Source: a virus. From it: a stretch of 27,296 nt of DNA. The translations under genes and the position numbers were made by a program. The stretch is from IMG/VR virus record IMGVR_UViG_3300024262_000198, positions 1-27,296 of that record. One strand, 5' to 3'. A model generated the notes under the pieces. It saw nothing but the letters and a program-made list of their open reading frames with translations. It ran no database searches and was not told the DNA's origin. Below, piece after piece: positions 8,153 through 15,673 of the stretch (the stretch's first letter is position 1; each line of letters begins with the position of its first letter).

Positions 8153-8425
8153 TTATTTTTTATTATATTGTTTAACTACACTCGGATCAGGTGGACTACT
8201 CTGCATCAAATCATAATTGTTTCTTACATTAATATAATTACCAGGATTTGCCATAGCAACATCATATAAACTATTAAAATGTTGTACTCTTCCTTTATAA
8301 ATGTCATCATATTGTATATTTCTAACAAGCATAATGAACTGTTCATCATTCAAATGATCAAATTGTTGTGGATTCGGTGTCGAATTCACAGGTCCTTCAT
8401 GTCTAACCCAATCTCGTAAAGCCAT
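8153..8425 (-). CDS. Small protein of unknown function in head module
   Basis: A 90-residue protein with a Pro/Asn-rich N-terminus and LNDEQFIMLVRNIQYDDIYKG in the middle. I recognise no family. It sits first in a run of small genes leading into gp4, after the sigma gene terminator, and an AT-rich TTTTAATATATA motif ends only 3-4 bases before the ATG, which would imply a very short leader if it is a promoter. Confidence 0.7.
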   Translation of the reverse strand: MALRDWVRHEGPVNSTPNPQQFDHLNDEQFIMLVRNIQYDDIYKGRVQHFNSLYDVAMANPGNYINVRNNYDLMQSSPPDPSVVKQYNKK

Positions 8426-8454
8426 ATGCTATATATTAAAATTTTGCTGACCAT

Positions 8455-8484
8455 AAAAAAAGACAACCGAAGTTGTCTTTTTTT
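8455..8484 (-). terminator. Terminator after late sigma gene
   Basis: A 13-bp stem (seven A-T pairs plus GACAAC/GTTGTC). On the minus strand the loop is TTCG closed by C-G, the very stable cUUCGg tetraloop, followed by a T run. It lies just past the stop of the gp55-like gene. The stem is symmetric, so it may work in both directions. Confidence 0.9.
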
Positions 8485-8498
8485 ATTATTTTTCCTTT

Positions 8499-8873
8499 TT
8501 AAATGTTATGCAAACCTTTTCCTTCATTAGAACTACTGAGACTTATCATTTTTGGAGGTACCTGATTATTCTTTTTTTGATAAAGTTCATTTAGTCCTGC
8601 AGCAATTCCTCTTTTACATATTTCTGAAAAATAAGGAAAAGCCTGTGTGTACCTTTTTTCGTTAAAATTTTGCCAATTCTTAAACATCATCATAATTCCA
8701 GACTGCATACAATCAAATTTATCATCACTTGTTTTGTATTTGCTTTCAAATTTCTGAATCATTTTTTCTCCAATAAGAATTATCATTTTTTGAGATTTGG
8801 GTGTAAGTTTACCTTTACCCTTGGACACAACAATTTCGTAGTAAAAATCGGCATCATCAAGATATTTCGCCAT
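8499..8873 (-). CDS. 55: Late-transcription sigma factor, T4 gp55-like
   Basis: A 124-residue protein matching the conserved core of T4 gp55, the small sigma-family protein that directs host RNA polymerase to late promoters together with gp33 and the sliding clamp. Visible family features are FYYEIVVSKGKGKLTPKSQKM near the N-terminus, then DDKFDCMQSGIMMMFKNWQNF (sigma region 2-like helix) and AFPYFSEICKRGIAAGLNEL. T4 gp55 is 185 residues, so this is a short form. The gene lies in the head module with its own terminator and a 250-bp upstream region holding a promoter-like motif and five 11-bp repeats. Its likely targets are the AT-rich motifs scattered through the window. Confidence 0.82.
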   Translation of the reverse strand: MAKYLDDADFYYEIVVSKGKGKLTPKSQKMIILIGEKMIQKFESKYKTSDDKFDCMQSGIMMMFKNWQNFNEKRYTQAFPYFSEICKRGIAAGLNELYQKKNNQVPPKMISLSSSNEGKGLHNI

Positions 8874-8944
8874 AAAATGGTGTTATTTTTTTGCGCCTTT
8901 TATTCCTCTTATGCCTTCGATATAATATTAAAATGTTTGTATAT

Positions 8945-8999
8945 TGATACAATAATGATACCATTTTGATATCAAATTGATATCATTATGATTATATGT
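8945..8999. repeat. Five tandem 11-bp repeats (TGATA-N6) upstream of sigma gene
   Basis: TGATA begins at 8945, 8956, 8967 and 8978, and TGATT at 8989: exactly 11 bp apart, about one helical turn. Two units contain the palindrome TGATATCA. The array lies 72-126 bases before the gp55-like start and next to an AT-rich promoter motif. It could be an operator or an origin iteron array. It is untranslated in any convincing gene. Confidence 0.7.
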
Positions 9000-9015
9000 A
9001 TATATTAAAATAAAA
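8998..9015 (-). promoter_or_regulatory. Candidate promoter of late sigma gene
   Basis: Minus-strand TTTTAATATATA (9010-8999) matches the recurring motif exactly. It lies about 125 bases before the sigma gene, with the 11-bp repeats in between, so the repeats would be in the mRNA leader or downstream DNA. Confidence 0.4.
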
Positions 9016-9073
9016 AAAGTTTTAAATTATTTTTATTTAGACTAAATTAATATAATTTAAATAGTTAGGTCAT

Positions 9074-9102
9074 AAAAAAAGAGGAACAATGTTCCTCTTT
9101 TT
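9074..9102 (-). terminator. Terminator after 428-residue gene
   Basis: On the minus strand AAAAAGAGGAAC, loop ATT, GTTCCTCTTTTT followed by TTATG: a strong hairpin with a T run, 23 bases past the stop codon of the gene at 9125. Confidence 0.9.
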
Positions 9103-9124
9103 AAGTAATTTGAAAATGAAAATA

Positions 9125-10411
9125 TTACTTTATATTTCTCTTAGCGTTAACCTTTGCTTCTTTAACGTTGTTAAGATTTTTATAAAGTTCGTGTTTGTAG
9201 ATTAATAAATTATTGAAAGTTTGTTTCAACTTATCATCTTCATTTACTAATTGCTCGTTTTCTTTTAACATTTCAATTGATGCATTACAATCTCTGATTT
9301 TTTCTTCAATTTTCTTTTCTTTATCTTCAAGTGCTCTAAGATTTTTCAACTCTTTTGAAAGTTTATTTTCAACAAATGGAGTTAAATCATAATCAAGATC
9401 TTTTTGAATATCAATAATCAAATCGTTTGGTGAAGCATACTCATAAAATGCACTACCTCTTCTTTGATCTTTTGTATAAACATATAATTTATCTTTATAA
9501 TTAAATACTGTTGCTTCAAGATAAGGATGTAAATTATTAGTAACTCTTAATGCTACGTCTAAATCAACAAATTTGTCAATATTCTGTGCTGTTGTGGATG
9601 CTAATACATAATACTCTTTTTTCAACCAAGGAATAATTTTTGAATCAAAAAGATTTTCAAGTGTAGTTTCTTTATCAAGTTTTTCTTCATTTAAAAATAC
9701 ATCTTTATTATTTTTAGTTGAAAGACTTAAAATTAAATTCTCATCAATTCTAAAACTAATTTTATCATCTTCAATTTCTGATAATGATAATGCTTTTTCT
9801 AAAATTCTAAACTCTTGCATTTTTTCTTTATCTTCAATATGGTTTTCTAATAAAGTTTGTTTAACTTCATCCTCACCAATTAAGAACCATCTATCACTCA
9901 CAAAAGCAAGATGTCCTTCTTCTACTTTCTCTACTAAGGTATAAACTTTGGTTCCTTTTCCTGAATTTCTATAATTTTGAATTTCAATTGGATTATTTGT
10001 ATAACCTTGTAAAAATTGTTTTACTTCAGGAATCCAATCATGAATAGTTAATTCGTTCATAATAGCTTCCATTTTTGAATCATCACCTTGAATATTAATA
10101 ATATTCAAAATTGAACTCATTGCTGGACGGTATAATTGACCATGATTTTTTCTATCAATAATCTTATATAAATGTTTAAGATTATAATTAAGAGGTTCTA
10201 CCTCTAATTCTTGTGTGAATGACTCCATCAAATTTTTAACTTTATTATCCCATGAGTGAGGTAATAACCTTTCTTTTAAATTGTGTACTAATTCTTTTTC
10301 TGAGTAATCATCATATTTTTGAATGAATCCTTCAACTATAAATGACAATTCACTTTCGTCTAATGAAAGTTCTCTCTTAAAATTGAATAAATCTAATTTT
10401 AAATTTTTCAT
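9125..10411 (-). CDS. Unknown protein of late module, possible virion protein
   Basis: A 428-residue protein with no recognised family. The N-terminal half is helical (SLDESELSFIVEGFIQKYDD; HLYKIIDRKNHGQLYRP), the middle has strands and a WFLIGEDEV segment, and the last 75 residues are Lys/Glu-rich coiled coil. It lies between gp15-like and gp55-like genes and is flanked by its own promoter motif and terminator, so it is probably a separately expressed late gene; a head or neck role is only a guess. The frame stays open to a TTG at 10450, but the ATG at 10411 is the more ordinary start and keeps a leader of about 60 bases after the motif. Confidence 0.75.
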   Translation of the reverse strand: MKNLKLDLFNFKRELSLDESELSFIVEGFIQKYDDYSEKELVHNLKERLLPHSWDNKVKNLMESFTQELEVEPLNYNLKHLYKIIDRKNHGQLYRPAMSSILNIINIQGDDSKMEAIMNELTIHDWIPEVKQFLQGYTNNPIEIQNYRNSGKGTKVYTLVEKVEEGHLAFVSDRWFLIGEDEVKQTLLENHIEDKEKMQEFRILEKALSLSEIEDDKISFRIDENLILSLSTKNNKDVFLNEEKLDKETTLENLFDSKIIPWLKKEYYVLASTTAQNIDKFVDLDVALRVTNNLHPYLEATVFNYKDKLYVYTKDQRRGSAFYEYASPNDLIIDIQKDLDYDLTPFVENKLSKELKNLRALEDKEKKIEEKIRDCNASIEMLKENEQLVNEDDKLKQTFNNLLIYKHELYKNLNNVKEAKVNAKRNIK

Positions 10412-10469
10412 AATGTTCTTTTTTATTTTTTGTATCTTGCAGTTTTTCAAAAATTTTTATTTAGAAAAT

Positions 10470-10488
10470 CTATATTATATATTATAAA
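10470..10488 (-). promoter_or_regulatory. Candidate promoter, possibly bidirectional
   Basis: TATATTATATATTATA is nearly symmetric and lies in the short gap between the divergent genes starting at 10411 (minus) and 10522 (plus). It resembles the AATATATA motif on both strands. Confidence 0.35.
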
Positions 10489-10521
10489 AAAAACTTCATT
10501 TTTTTCCAACTTAAATGAAAA

Positions 10522-10728
10522 ATGAAAATAATATACTATATGAAAAAATTAACAGCAAGGGAATTCATAGATCAAAGATTTCCAGAATTTAAAAAAATAA
10601 CAACAAGCGAATTACATAAAGTGATAAATGGGGACACAATTCTATCATTAATGACTGACTACCATTTATATAGTAGGATATTAGAAAGAACATCAGAAGA
10701 TGCTGATAATTATGATGAATATCATTAA
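10522..10728 (+). CDS. Small plus-strand protein of unknown function
   Basis: A 68-residue protein (62 if the second ATG at 10540, MKKLTAREFIDQRFPEF, is used). It has an N-terminal helix and an acidic end (SEDADNYDEYH). It is the only plus-strand gene inside the minus-strand late block, and its stop codon directly abuts the stop of the convergent gp15-like gene. No family recognised. Confidence 0.6.
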   Translation: MKIIYYMKKLTAREFIDQRFPEFKKITTSELHKVINGDTILSLMTDYHLYSRILERTSEDADNYDEYH

Positions 10729-11574
10729 TTATTCTATAATATCAGAATCTAAATTTTTATCTCTAAGTTTTTCTTCAATTAATTCCTTCTTACTTTTCTT
10801 CTCAACTAAATTATTATACCAATAAACTCGTTTTAATCCTTTACAATTTGTATCATCACCATTAGGTCTTTCTATACCTAAGAAATTCCAATCAATTTTA
10901 TCATCATTATCACACACCTCACAATCATCAGTATTAACTAAGAATATAGGGTACATCGTTTGAACTTCTAATTGCATTGATATTGTTGGTGTTACTTCAG
11001 AACTAAGGTTTTGTTCTCTTATAATTTCAATACTCTTATCTGCTGGTAATCTAAAAAATAAATCTAATTTTTGACCAAAATAATCAAAAGATGTAAATTG
11101 ATAATTATGTAACGTATCTAACAATTTTGCCATACAAGTATAAACCTCACCTTCATTATCCAATCGTATTTTAACTTCGTATGAAGAATGTACAGGAACG
11201 GCTCTAATTCTTGACCAAGTAGTTCTTAATTCATTATTAATCTTACCAGTTTTTGAAATATATTGATGCGGATTTGCAAACTCATCATCCATTGAAGTTA
11301 TACCATTAAATGTTATAATTCCTCTCTGCTTTTGAGTAGTGTCCAATTCAACTCGTCTATCTGGAATATCATCAACAAATGCGTCTAATATTAATCTTTC
11401 CTGACCCGCCATTGACGTATAAAATGGTAAAAGAACTCTCATTTTTTTAGTTTCAAAACGGTTAATCCATCTAACCCTACTATTTAAAACTCTAGCTAAT
11501 GTTATTGTCACCATTCTGAAGTAATTATCATCATAATGATATTCTTCATCTATCATATATTGTTTATTAATCAT
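10729..11574 (-). CDS. Tail sheath stabilisation/completion protein, gp15-like
   Basis: A 281-residue protein whose N-terminal plan resembles T4 gp15 (272 residues), the ring that caps the tail tube and sheath and joins it to the neck: NYFRMVTITLARVLNSRVRWIN, then MRVLLPFYTSMAGQERLILDAF, RGIITFNGITS, an Asn/Lys loop, and VPVHSSYEVKIRLDNEGEVYTCMAKLLDTL, the strand-helix order I associate with gp15-type proteins. Cys pairs near the C-terminus (DDCEVCDNDD) are unusual. It heads the minus-strand block and is divergent from the gene at 11608 with only 33 bases between the start codons. The family call is by pattern only. Confidence 0.55.
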   Translation of the reverse strand: MINKQYMIDEEYHYDDNYFRMVTITLARVLNSRVRWINRFETKKMRVLLPFYTSMAGQERLILDAFVDDIPDRRVELDTTQKQRGIITFNGITSMDDEFANPHQYISKTGKINNELRTTWSRIRAVPVHSSYEVKIRLDNEGEVYTCMAKLLDTLHNYQFTSFDYFGQKLDLFFRLPADKSIEIIREQNLSSEVTPTISMQLEVQTMYPIFLVNTDDCEVCDNDDKIDWNFLGIERPNGDDTNCKGLKRVYWYNNLVEKKSKKELIEEKLRDKNLDSDIIE

Positions 11575-11591
11575 ACAACCATTACTTTTTT

Positions 11592-11606
11592 AGTATATAT
11601 AAATAT
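11592..11606 (+). promoter_or_regulatory. Exact T4 late-type TATAAATA in divergent gap
   Basis: TATAAATA at 11598-11605 is the exact T4 late consensus, but it ends 2 bases before the plus-strand ATG at 11608, too close for that gene unless translation starts downstream. Read on the minus strand, the same 33-base gap would have to drive the gp15-like gene. The function is uncertain. Confidence 0.3.
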
Positions 11607-11607
11607 A

Positions 11608-11910
11608 ATGGCTTTGAAAAGAACATACATAATCAAATTTACAACTCCAAAATATGAAGAATTTTATATTAAGGAATTGGTAAAATATGATCTTGGTTAT
11701 AGATTCCATTCCACAAAAGATGTAGAATTATCAGAAATTTGGAAAAATAAAAAAAGTGTCGATAAAGTAGTAAAACAACTTAATGATGGACTATTTCAAC
11801 CTGGGTTTGATAAAGATATTAATAGCACCTATATATATGAATCTATTGAAATTACACCCATTAAAACATTAAGAGCATTAAAATTAAAAAATATTTCGAA
11901 AAAATATTAA
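11608..11910 (+). CDS. Small protein of unknown function
   Basis: A 100-residue basic protein starting MALKRTYIIKF. It has strands at the start and a Lys-rich end, with no recognised family. The frame extends upstream to 11536, but that would overlap the divergent gp15-like gene; the ATG at 11608 leaves a clean divergent gap. It is the first gene of the plus-strand half and is followed by a terminator at 11991, so it is a one-gene unit. Confidence 0.65.
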   Translation: MALKRTYIIKFTTPKYEEFYIKELVKYDLGYRFHSTKDVELSEIWKNKKSVDKVVKQLNDGLFQPGFDKDINSTYIYESIEITPIKTLRALKLKNISKKY

Positions 11911-11990
11911 ACCTACAGATATTTATTTTCTATAAGTGAGTAGTAGGTAGTAATTACCTGCTAATTCGATGTTCATAGTTGTTACGAAGG
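11911..11990 (+). other. Possible small RNA or 3' leader region
   Basis: This gap has no open frame. It holds a short hairpin (AGGTAG/TTACCT around 11946-11960) and runs straight into the strong terminator at 11991. Its base composition is less AT-rich than its surroundings, as in a structured RNA, but no known family is recognised. Confidence 0.3.
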
Positions 11991-12016
11991 GAGCCACCAA
12001 AGGTGGCTCTTTTTTT
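11991..12016 (+). terminator. Strong rho-independent terminator
   Basis: GAGCCACC, loop AAA, GGTGGCTC followed by seven T. It is GC-rich and unmistakable. It ends the unit containing the gene at 11608. Confidence 0.95.
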
Positions 12017-12052
12017 ATTTAAACTATTCTCACTTTTAACAATATATTTAGT

Positions 12053-12265
12053 ATGAAATATTTTAATATATCCGCAAGGGGAATAGGTAAAGTAAACGAT
12101 AAAGGTGAGGTTACTGATTATAAAGTAATATCTTATGATTTTGCTTCACTTTATCCTAATCAAATGAAAGACTTTACCAAAGATGCCAAATTTATGTCAG
12201 AACTTAAACGATTAGAAAGACGAAGAAAATTAGAACAAATAGAAAAAAATTCAGAATCCCAATGA
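12053..12265 (+). CDS. Mini-protein with polymerase motif-A-like segment and C-terminal tag
   Basis: A 70-residue protein. Residues 28-36, YDFASLYPN, closely match motif A of family-B DNA polymerases (DFASLYPS in many viral polymerases), where the Asp binds catalytic metal. Nothing else of a polymerase is present, so it cannot be an active enzyme. It ends with LERRRKLEQIEKN, almost the same peptide as at the end of the capsid fragment at 15674. It starts the run of overlapping plus-strand genes; its TGA overlaps the next ATG (ATGA). It could be a gene remnant, a regulatory fragment or a chance match. Confidence 0.6.
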   Translation: MKYFNISARGIGKVNDKGEVTDYKVISYDFASLYPNQMKDFTKDAKFMSELKRLERRRKLEQIEKNSESQ

Positions 12266-12453
12266 ATATAAAATTTACACAAAACGGCAACTTTGTTGGT
12301 ACACAACACTCTATGATTATAGATGATAAAGAAATATTCTTTGGAGTAGTCACCAATGAAGATGAGGTAAAGCCTGAAATGGTTAAATATCTAAAAGAAC
12401 ATATCGACTATCCAATAGATGATATAAAATTTGTTTGGGGAGGTAGATTATGA
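12262..12453 (+). CDS. Small protein of unknown function
   Basis: A 63-residue acidic protein, coupled to its neighbours by ATGA overlaps at both ends. It has a strand-rich N-terminus and a helix at VKPEMVKYLKEHI. No family recognised. Confidence 0.6.
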   Translation: MNIKFTQNGNFVGTQHSMIIDDKEIFFGVVTNEDEVKPEMVKYLKEHIDYPIDDIKFVWGGRL

Positions 12454-12686
12454 AAAAACGATATAGAAGTATAATAGTTGATGGGAAATCTTATAGTTGG
12501 AGCATAAGAAATGATCTTGATGGTGATGGTGGAAATTTTCTCAAAATATGGGAAACTCACAGTAAAGGTAAAAATATAAAATTTGATGATGTTTGTGATT
12601 TTAGAACAGAAGATGACGATATTATTGAAAATGTCACACCAAGAATGATTAAAGATATAATAGATGAACTCGAAAGAAATAAATAA
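12450..12686 (+). CDS. Small protein of unknown function
   Basis: A 78-residue protein with a strand-rich first half (RYRSIIVDGKSYSWSIRND), a DGDGGN turn that could bind a metal, and a C-terminal helix. It overlaps the previous gene by 4 bases and the next by 23. No family recognised. Confidence 0.6.
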   Translation: MKKRYRSIIVDGKSYSWSIRNDLDGDGGNFLKIWETHSKGKNIKFDDVCDFRTEDDDIIENVTPRMIKDIIDELERNK

Positions 12687-12882
12687 TAGAATAGCCCAGT
12701 TAGAATTGAATATCTTCAATATTAAAATTGAAGTTAATTCTGGAGGTTATTTATCAGGATTTGAAACTCAAAGTTTAATAAATGAAAGAGTTAAGTTAAA
12801 AAAAGAACTTTCACACTTAATGAAAGTGCAAAAACTTAGGGAAGAAAGAAAACAAAAATTAGAACAAATAAATGGAATTTAA
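12664..12882 (+). CDS. Small helical protein with C-terminal tag
   Basis: A 72-residue, Lys/Glu/Leu-rich protein, predicted as two helices joined by a GGYLSG turn. It ends RKQKLEQINGI, one of the clearest copies of the recurring tag. The ATG of the next gene (12872) lies inside the last codons of the tag. The function is unknown. Confidence 0.6.
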   Translation: MNSKEINNRIAQLELNIFNIKIEVNSGGYLSGFETQSLINERVKLKKELSHLMKVQKLREERKQKLEQINGI

Positions 12883-13126
12883 GGTAGGTGATAAAATATA
12901 CTCAAAATTCCATCAACACGGACTATTATTGATGGAGAGTATAAATGATCCATATGTGGTAGTTTTTAGATGCAAACCAATATATTTTGATGGTTCTATA
13001 ATAGATGAATGTGACGAAGAAAATCACACTATGGACTATCTTAAAAAAAATTATGTTCCAGTATCAAAAATTAGAAAAAGAAAACTTGATCAATTAAATA
13101 AAAAATTAGAAGAATATGAGAGATAA
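12872..13126 (+). CDS. Small KOW/Tudor-like protein with tag
   Basis: An 84-residue protein beginning EFKVGDKIYSKFHQHGLLLMES, the pattern of a small SH3-like barrel domain common in phage ORFs. It ends with RKRKLDQLNKKLEEYER, a variant of the recurring tag. The clamp-loader ATG lies within its last codons (11-base overlap), which suggests translational coupling to the replication gene. Confidence 0.6.
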   Translation: MEFKVGDKIYSKFHQHGLLLMESINDPYVVVFRCKPIYFDGSIIDECDEENHTMDYLKKNYVPVSKIRKRKLDQLNKKLEEYER

Positions 13127-14048
13127 CTTATTTTGGTATAAATTCCAACCGAAATCATTAAAAACAATAATTCTATTACCAAGAGTTAGAGAACTTATAA
13201 AAGATGGATTGCCAATGAATGTAATATTTTATAGTGACTCTCCAGGTACAGGTAAATCATCATTAGCAAAGATATTATGTCAGAATGCTGATGATATGGA
13301 GTTTAATTCATCAAAAGAAACCTCAGTAGATATACTTAGAAATGAAGTTGAAAGATTCTGCAAAACTTTAAACCCTTTCAAAAAAGGTTCTGAAAAAATA
13401 GTTTTCTTTGATGAATTTGATGGTGTTTCACCACAATTTCAAAAAGCTTTGAAAGGATTTTCTGATAAATATCAACATGTCAGATTTATACTAACAACTA
13501 ATTATATCGGTCAAGTTGATGATAAAATACTTTCAAGATTTACAAAAGTAGATTTTACACCAAGAAATCAAAAAGAAATAGAATATTTAACTGAAATGTA
13601 TTTTAAATATTTAAAAGCCATTTCAAAACGAATGAAAATTGATTTAACTGATGAAGAAATTCATAAGTTAATTGCAGTTAATTTTCCAGATTTAAGAAGT
13701 GCTGTACAAAAGTTAAATGAAATTTATATCACACAAAATAAAAGTGATTTACAAAATATTACAACTTCAGGGTATAAAGATATTTTTGACTTCTTAACAA
13801 ATGGTAATAATAACGTACAAGAAAATTGGCAATATGTTATGAACAATTTTCAAGATAAACCTTTAGATTTAATGAAAACTTTAGGTAGACCATTCTTCTC
13901 ATACTTTATGGAAAATAATGGCGATATTAAAAAATCAGCAACACTTTTAAATTTACAAAGAAGTTATAACGCTGAATATGAAAACACAATAGATCCTATT
14001 ATACACTTAATTAGTTACGTTACTGATATAAAAGAAATATTAAAATAA
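13116..14048 (+). CDS. 44: Sliding-clamp loader ATPase, T4 gp44-like
   Basis: A 310-residue AAA+ protein; T4 gp44, the large subunit of the loader that places the gp45 clamp on DNA, has 319. It starts with WYKFQPKSLKTIILLPRVREL, as clamp loaders do. Walker A is SPGTGKSS (Lys 47), Walker B is VFFDEFDG (Asp 99, Glu 100), sensor 1 is TTNY (127-130), and ILSRF (SRC-type motif, Arg 141) carries the arginine finger. The C-terminal third is the helical collar domain. The small subunit gp62, adjacent in T4, is not recognised in the next genes. Since T4 late transcription needs the clamp, this gene also links to the gp55-like factor. Confidence 0.9.
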   Translation: MRDNLFWYKFQPKSLKTIILLPRVRELIKDGLPMNVIFYSDSPGTGKSSLAKILCQNADDMEFNSSKETSVDILRNEVERFCKTLNPFKKGSEKIVFFDEFDGVSPQFQKALKGFSDKYQHVRFILTTNYIGQVDDKILSRFTKVDFTPRNQKEIEYLTEMYFKYLKAISKRMKIDLTDEEIHKLIAVNFPDLRSAVQKLNEIYITQNKSDLQNITTSGYKDIFDFLTNGNNNVQENWQYVMNNFQDKPLDLMKTLGRPFFSYFMENNGDIKKSATLLNLQRSYNAEYENTIDPIIHLISYVTDIKEILK

Positions 14049-14395
14049 TGACTTACAAAGAAATTCATATTCATAGTACTCCATATGTAGAATGTGATCT
14101 TAAGTCTGGTAAAATTAACAGAACTGGTAATGTGAATAGATGTAGAATTATTATGGAAGAAAATAATAATATTTTCTTTGATGAAGAAAAATTTTGGGTA
14201 AAAGATAATAAAGGAATTATATCTAGTGATAACGGAAATAAATGGTTTTTTGATAGTGAGAATGATGCGTTAATTTGTGTCGCAAAAGGAAATATATCAA
14301 AAAATGAAAATATCTTAAAAAAAATCAAAGAACATGGTTTTATGAATTTGACAACAGAAGAACAGAATTTTTTTAAAAAACACAATAAAAAATGA
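14048..14395 (+). CDS. Small protein of unknown function
   Basis: A 115-residue protein, with strands in the first 90 residues and a Lys-rich helical end. Its ATG overlaps the clamp-loader stop (TAATG), and its end overlaps the next ATG by 4 bases. By position it might be thought a gp62 clamp-loader small subunit, but it is shorter than T4 gp62 (187 residues) and I see no matching features. Confidence 0.6.
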   Translation: MTYKEIHIHSTPYVECDLKSGKINRTGNVNRCRIIMEENNNIFFDEEKFWVKDNKGIISSDNGNKWFFDSENDALICVAKGNISKNENILKKIKEHGFMNLTTEEQNFFKKHNKK

Positions 14396-14622
14396 TATGG
14401 GGAGTAACAGATAGTGATGGTAAATCATGTAAAATATATGAAAGAATACTAAATCCGATAGGTTTAGAATCTTGGGGTGGTACAAATAAAGGAATTCATA
14501 TATACAATAAAGATAAAACATTTGATATATATTTACCTGAAGATAAAATTAATGATATTGAAAAAATATACACTAAATGGTTGAGAAAAACCAAATTAGA
14601 AAAAATCAACAAGAATGAATGA
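14392..14622 (+). CDS. Small protein with C-terminal tag
   Basis: A 76-residue protein (IWGVTDSDGKSCKIYERI at the start) with strand-rich character and an end of RKTKLEKINKNE, a copy of the recurring tag. The next ATG (14619) overlaps its stop by 4 bases. No family recognised. Confidence 0.6.
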   Translation: MIWGVTDSDGKSCKIYERILNPIGLESWGGTNKGIHIYNKDKTFDIYLPEDKINDIEKIYTKWLRKTKLEKINKNE

Positions 14623-15656
14623 ATTGTTTTATAATTACATCTTATTGTGATACAATAAAAAAAGTAAATGAATTAAAGAAGTGTATTCAAAACTTAAAAC
14701 AATTTAATATTGATATTTTACTACATGCTCACTATCCATTAGATTTAGACATACAAAAAAGCGTCAATTACTACATATATAATTCCACAAATCCAGTTAT
14801 AACAGACGGTTCAAAAACCATAGTTCGATGGAAATGGTATATGACAGCATCTAAATTATTAACAATTCCCAAATTTGATTACTCATATGCTGTTATGAGC
14901 CAATGGAAAGATTCTATAAATTTTCTTAAAGATAAATATGAACAAATATATATCATCAATTATGATACATTCTTTAAAGGTAATATACTATTTAAACATC
15001 AGGAATACTTAAAAAATCACGACATCGTTTTTGAATACTACCCAACATTATGTCCTAGAGATCAATATGGAAATGTAATAGATGAAAAATTAATCTATCT
15101 AACATTCATATCTATAAAAAATACATTTTTTGATACTCTACTTGAAAATCTCTCACTAGAAAAATATATGAAGTCAGAAGATACAATGTTAGAAACATAT
15201 ATAATGGAGTTAATAGTGGAATATGAATCCAAATTTAAAATCAAAAAAAGTTGTGATTCAAATATACCATCAGCAAAATTTGATGTTGTTAATGATTATG
15301 ATATTTTTACAACTATAGAATTTATAGATGATTTTGATTCTCTAAAAAAAGTTGAAAATGGTGAAGATTTATACTGGGTATTTGGTGGCACTAATATAGA
15401 ATTTGAAAAATTTGAAATATTAATTTTTGAAATATTAAAACCTTTAAATGAAATAGTTATAGATATAGATGGTGAAATTATAAAAGCAAATAACATAACA
15501 GAAAAATATTATTCGTTTATAACAAATTATACCATGGACGAAATAAACAATATTATGGATAAAAATAAACTATCTATAAAAATTGATGGAGATATCGTGA
15601 GTCAAGATATTATAAACAGAATGAAAACATATGCAATATCACCAAAATTCGAATAA
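14619..15656 (+). CDS. Glycosyltransferase-like protein
   Basis: A 345-residue protein. The opening FIITSYCDTIKKVNELKKCIQNL, ILLHAHYPL and YYIYNSTNPVI, followed by YEQIYIINYDTFF (residues ~108-120), fits a GT-A-type glycosyltransferase of the kind found in large viruses, with the NYDT in the place of the metal-binding acidic motif. The C-terminal 120 residues are an extra acidic strand-rich domain. Its substrate cannot be told; phage enzymes of this sort modify virion proteins, phage DNA or host glycans. The neighbours are replication genes and small ORFs. Confidence 0.6.
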   Translation: MNCFIITSYCDTIKKVNELKKCIQNLKQFNIDILLHAHYPLDLDIQKSVNYYIYNSTNPVITDGSKTIVRWKWYMTASKLLTIPKFDYSYAVMSQWKDSINFLKDKYEQIYIINYDTFFKGNILFKHQEYLKNHDIVFEYYPTLCPRDQYGNVIDEKLIYLTFISIKNTFFDTLLENLSLEKYMKSEDTMLETYIMELIVEYESKFKIKKSCDSNIPSAKFDVVNDYDIFTTIEFIDDFDSLKKVENGEDLYWVFGGTNIEFEKFEILIFEILKPLNEIVIDIDGEIIKANNITEKYYSFITNYTMDEINNIMDKNKLSIKIDGDIVSQDIINRMKTYAISPKFE

Positions 15657-15673
15657 AAACAATTCACAAATAA

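Noticed and set aside
7877-8269. 130-residue plus-strand frame
   Set aside because: It is antisense to gp4, the 56-residue gene and the 90-residue gene, with Phe/Ile/Ser composition typical of antisense AT-rich coding DNA.
8670-8969. 99-residue plus-strand frame over the sigma gene
   Set aside because: It is antisense to the clear gp55-like gene, without a plausible start signal.
10409-10450. TTG start of the 428-residue gene at 10450
   Set aside because: An ATG 13 codons later is available and leaves a normal leader.
14048-14395. gp62 clamp-loader small subunit
   Set aside because: Only the position fits; length and sequence do not.
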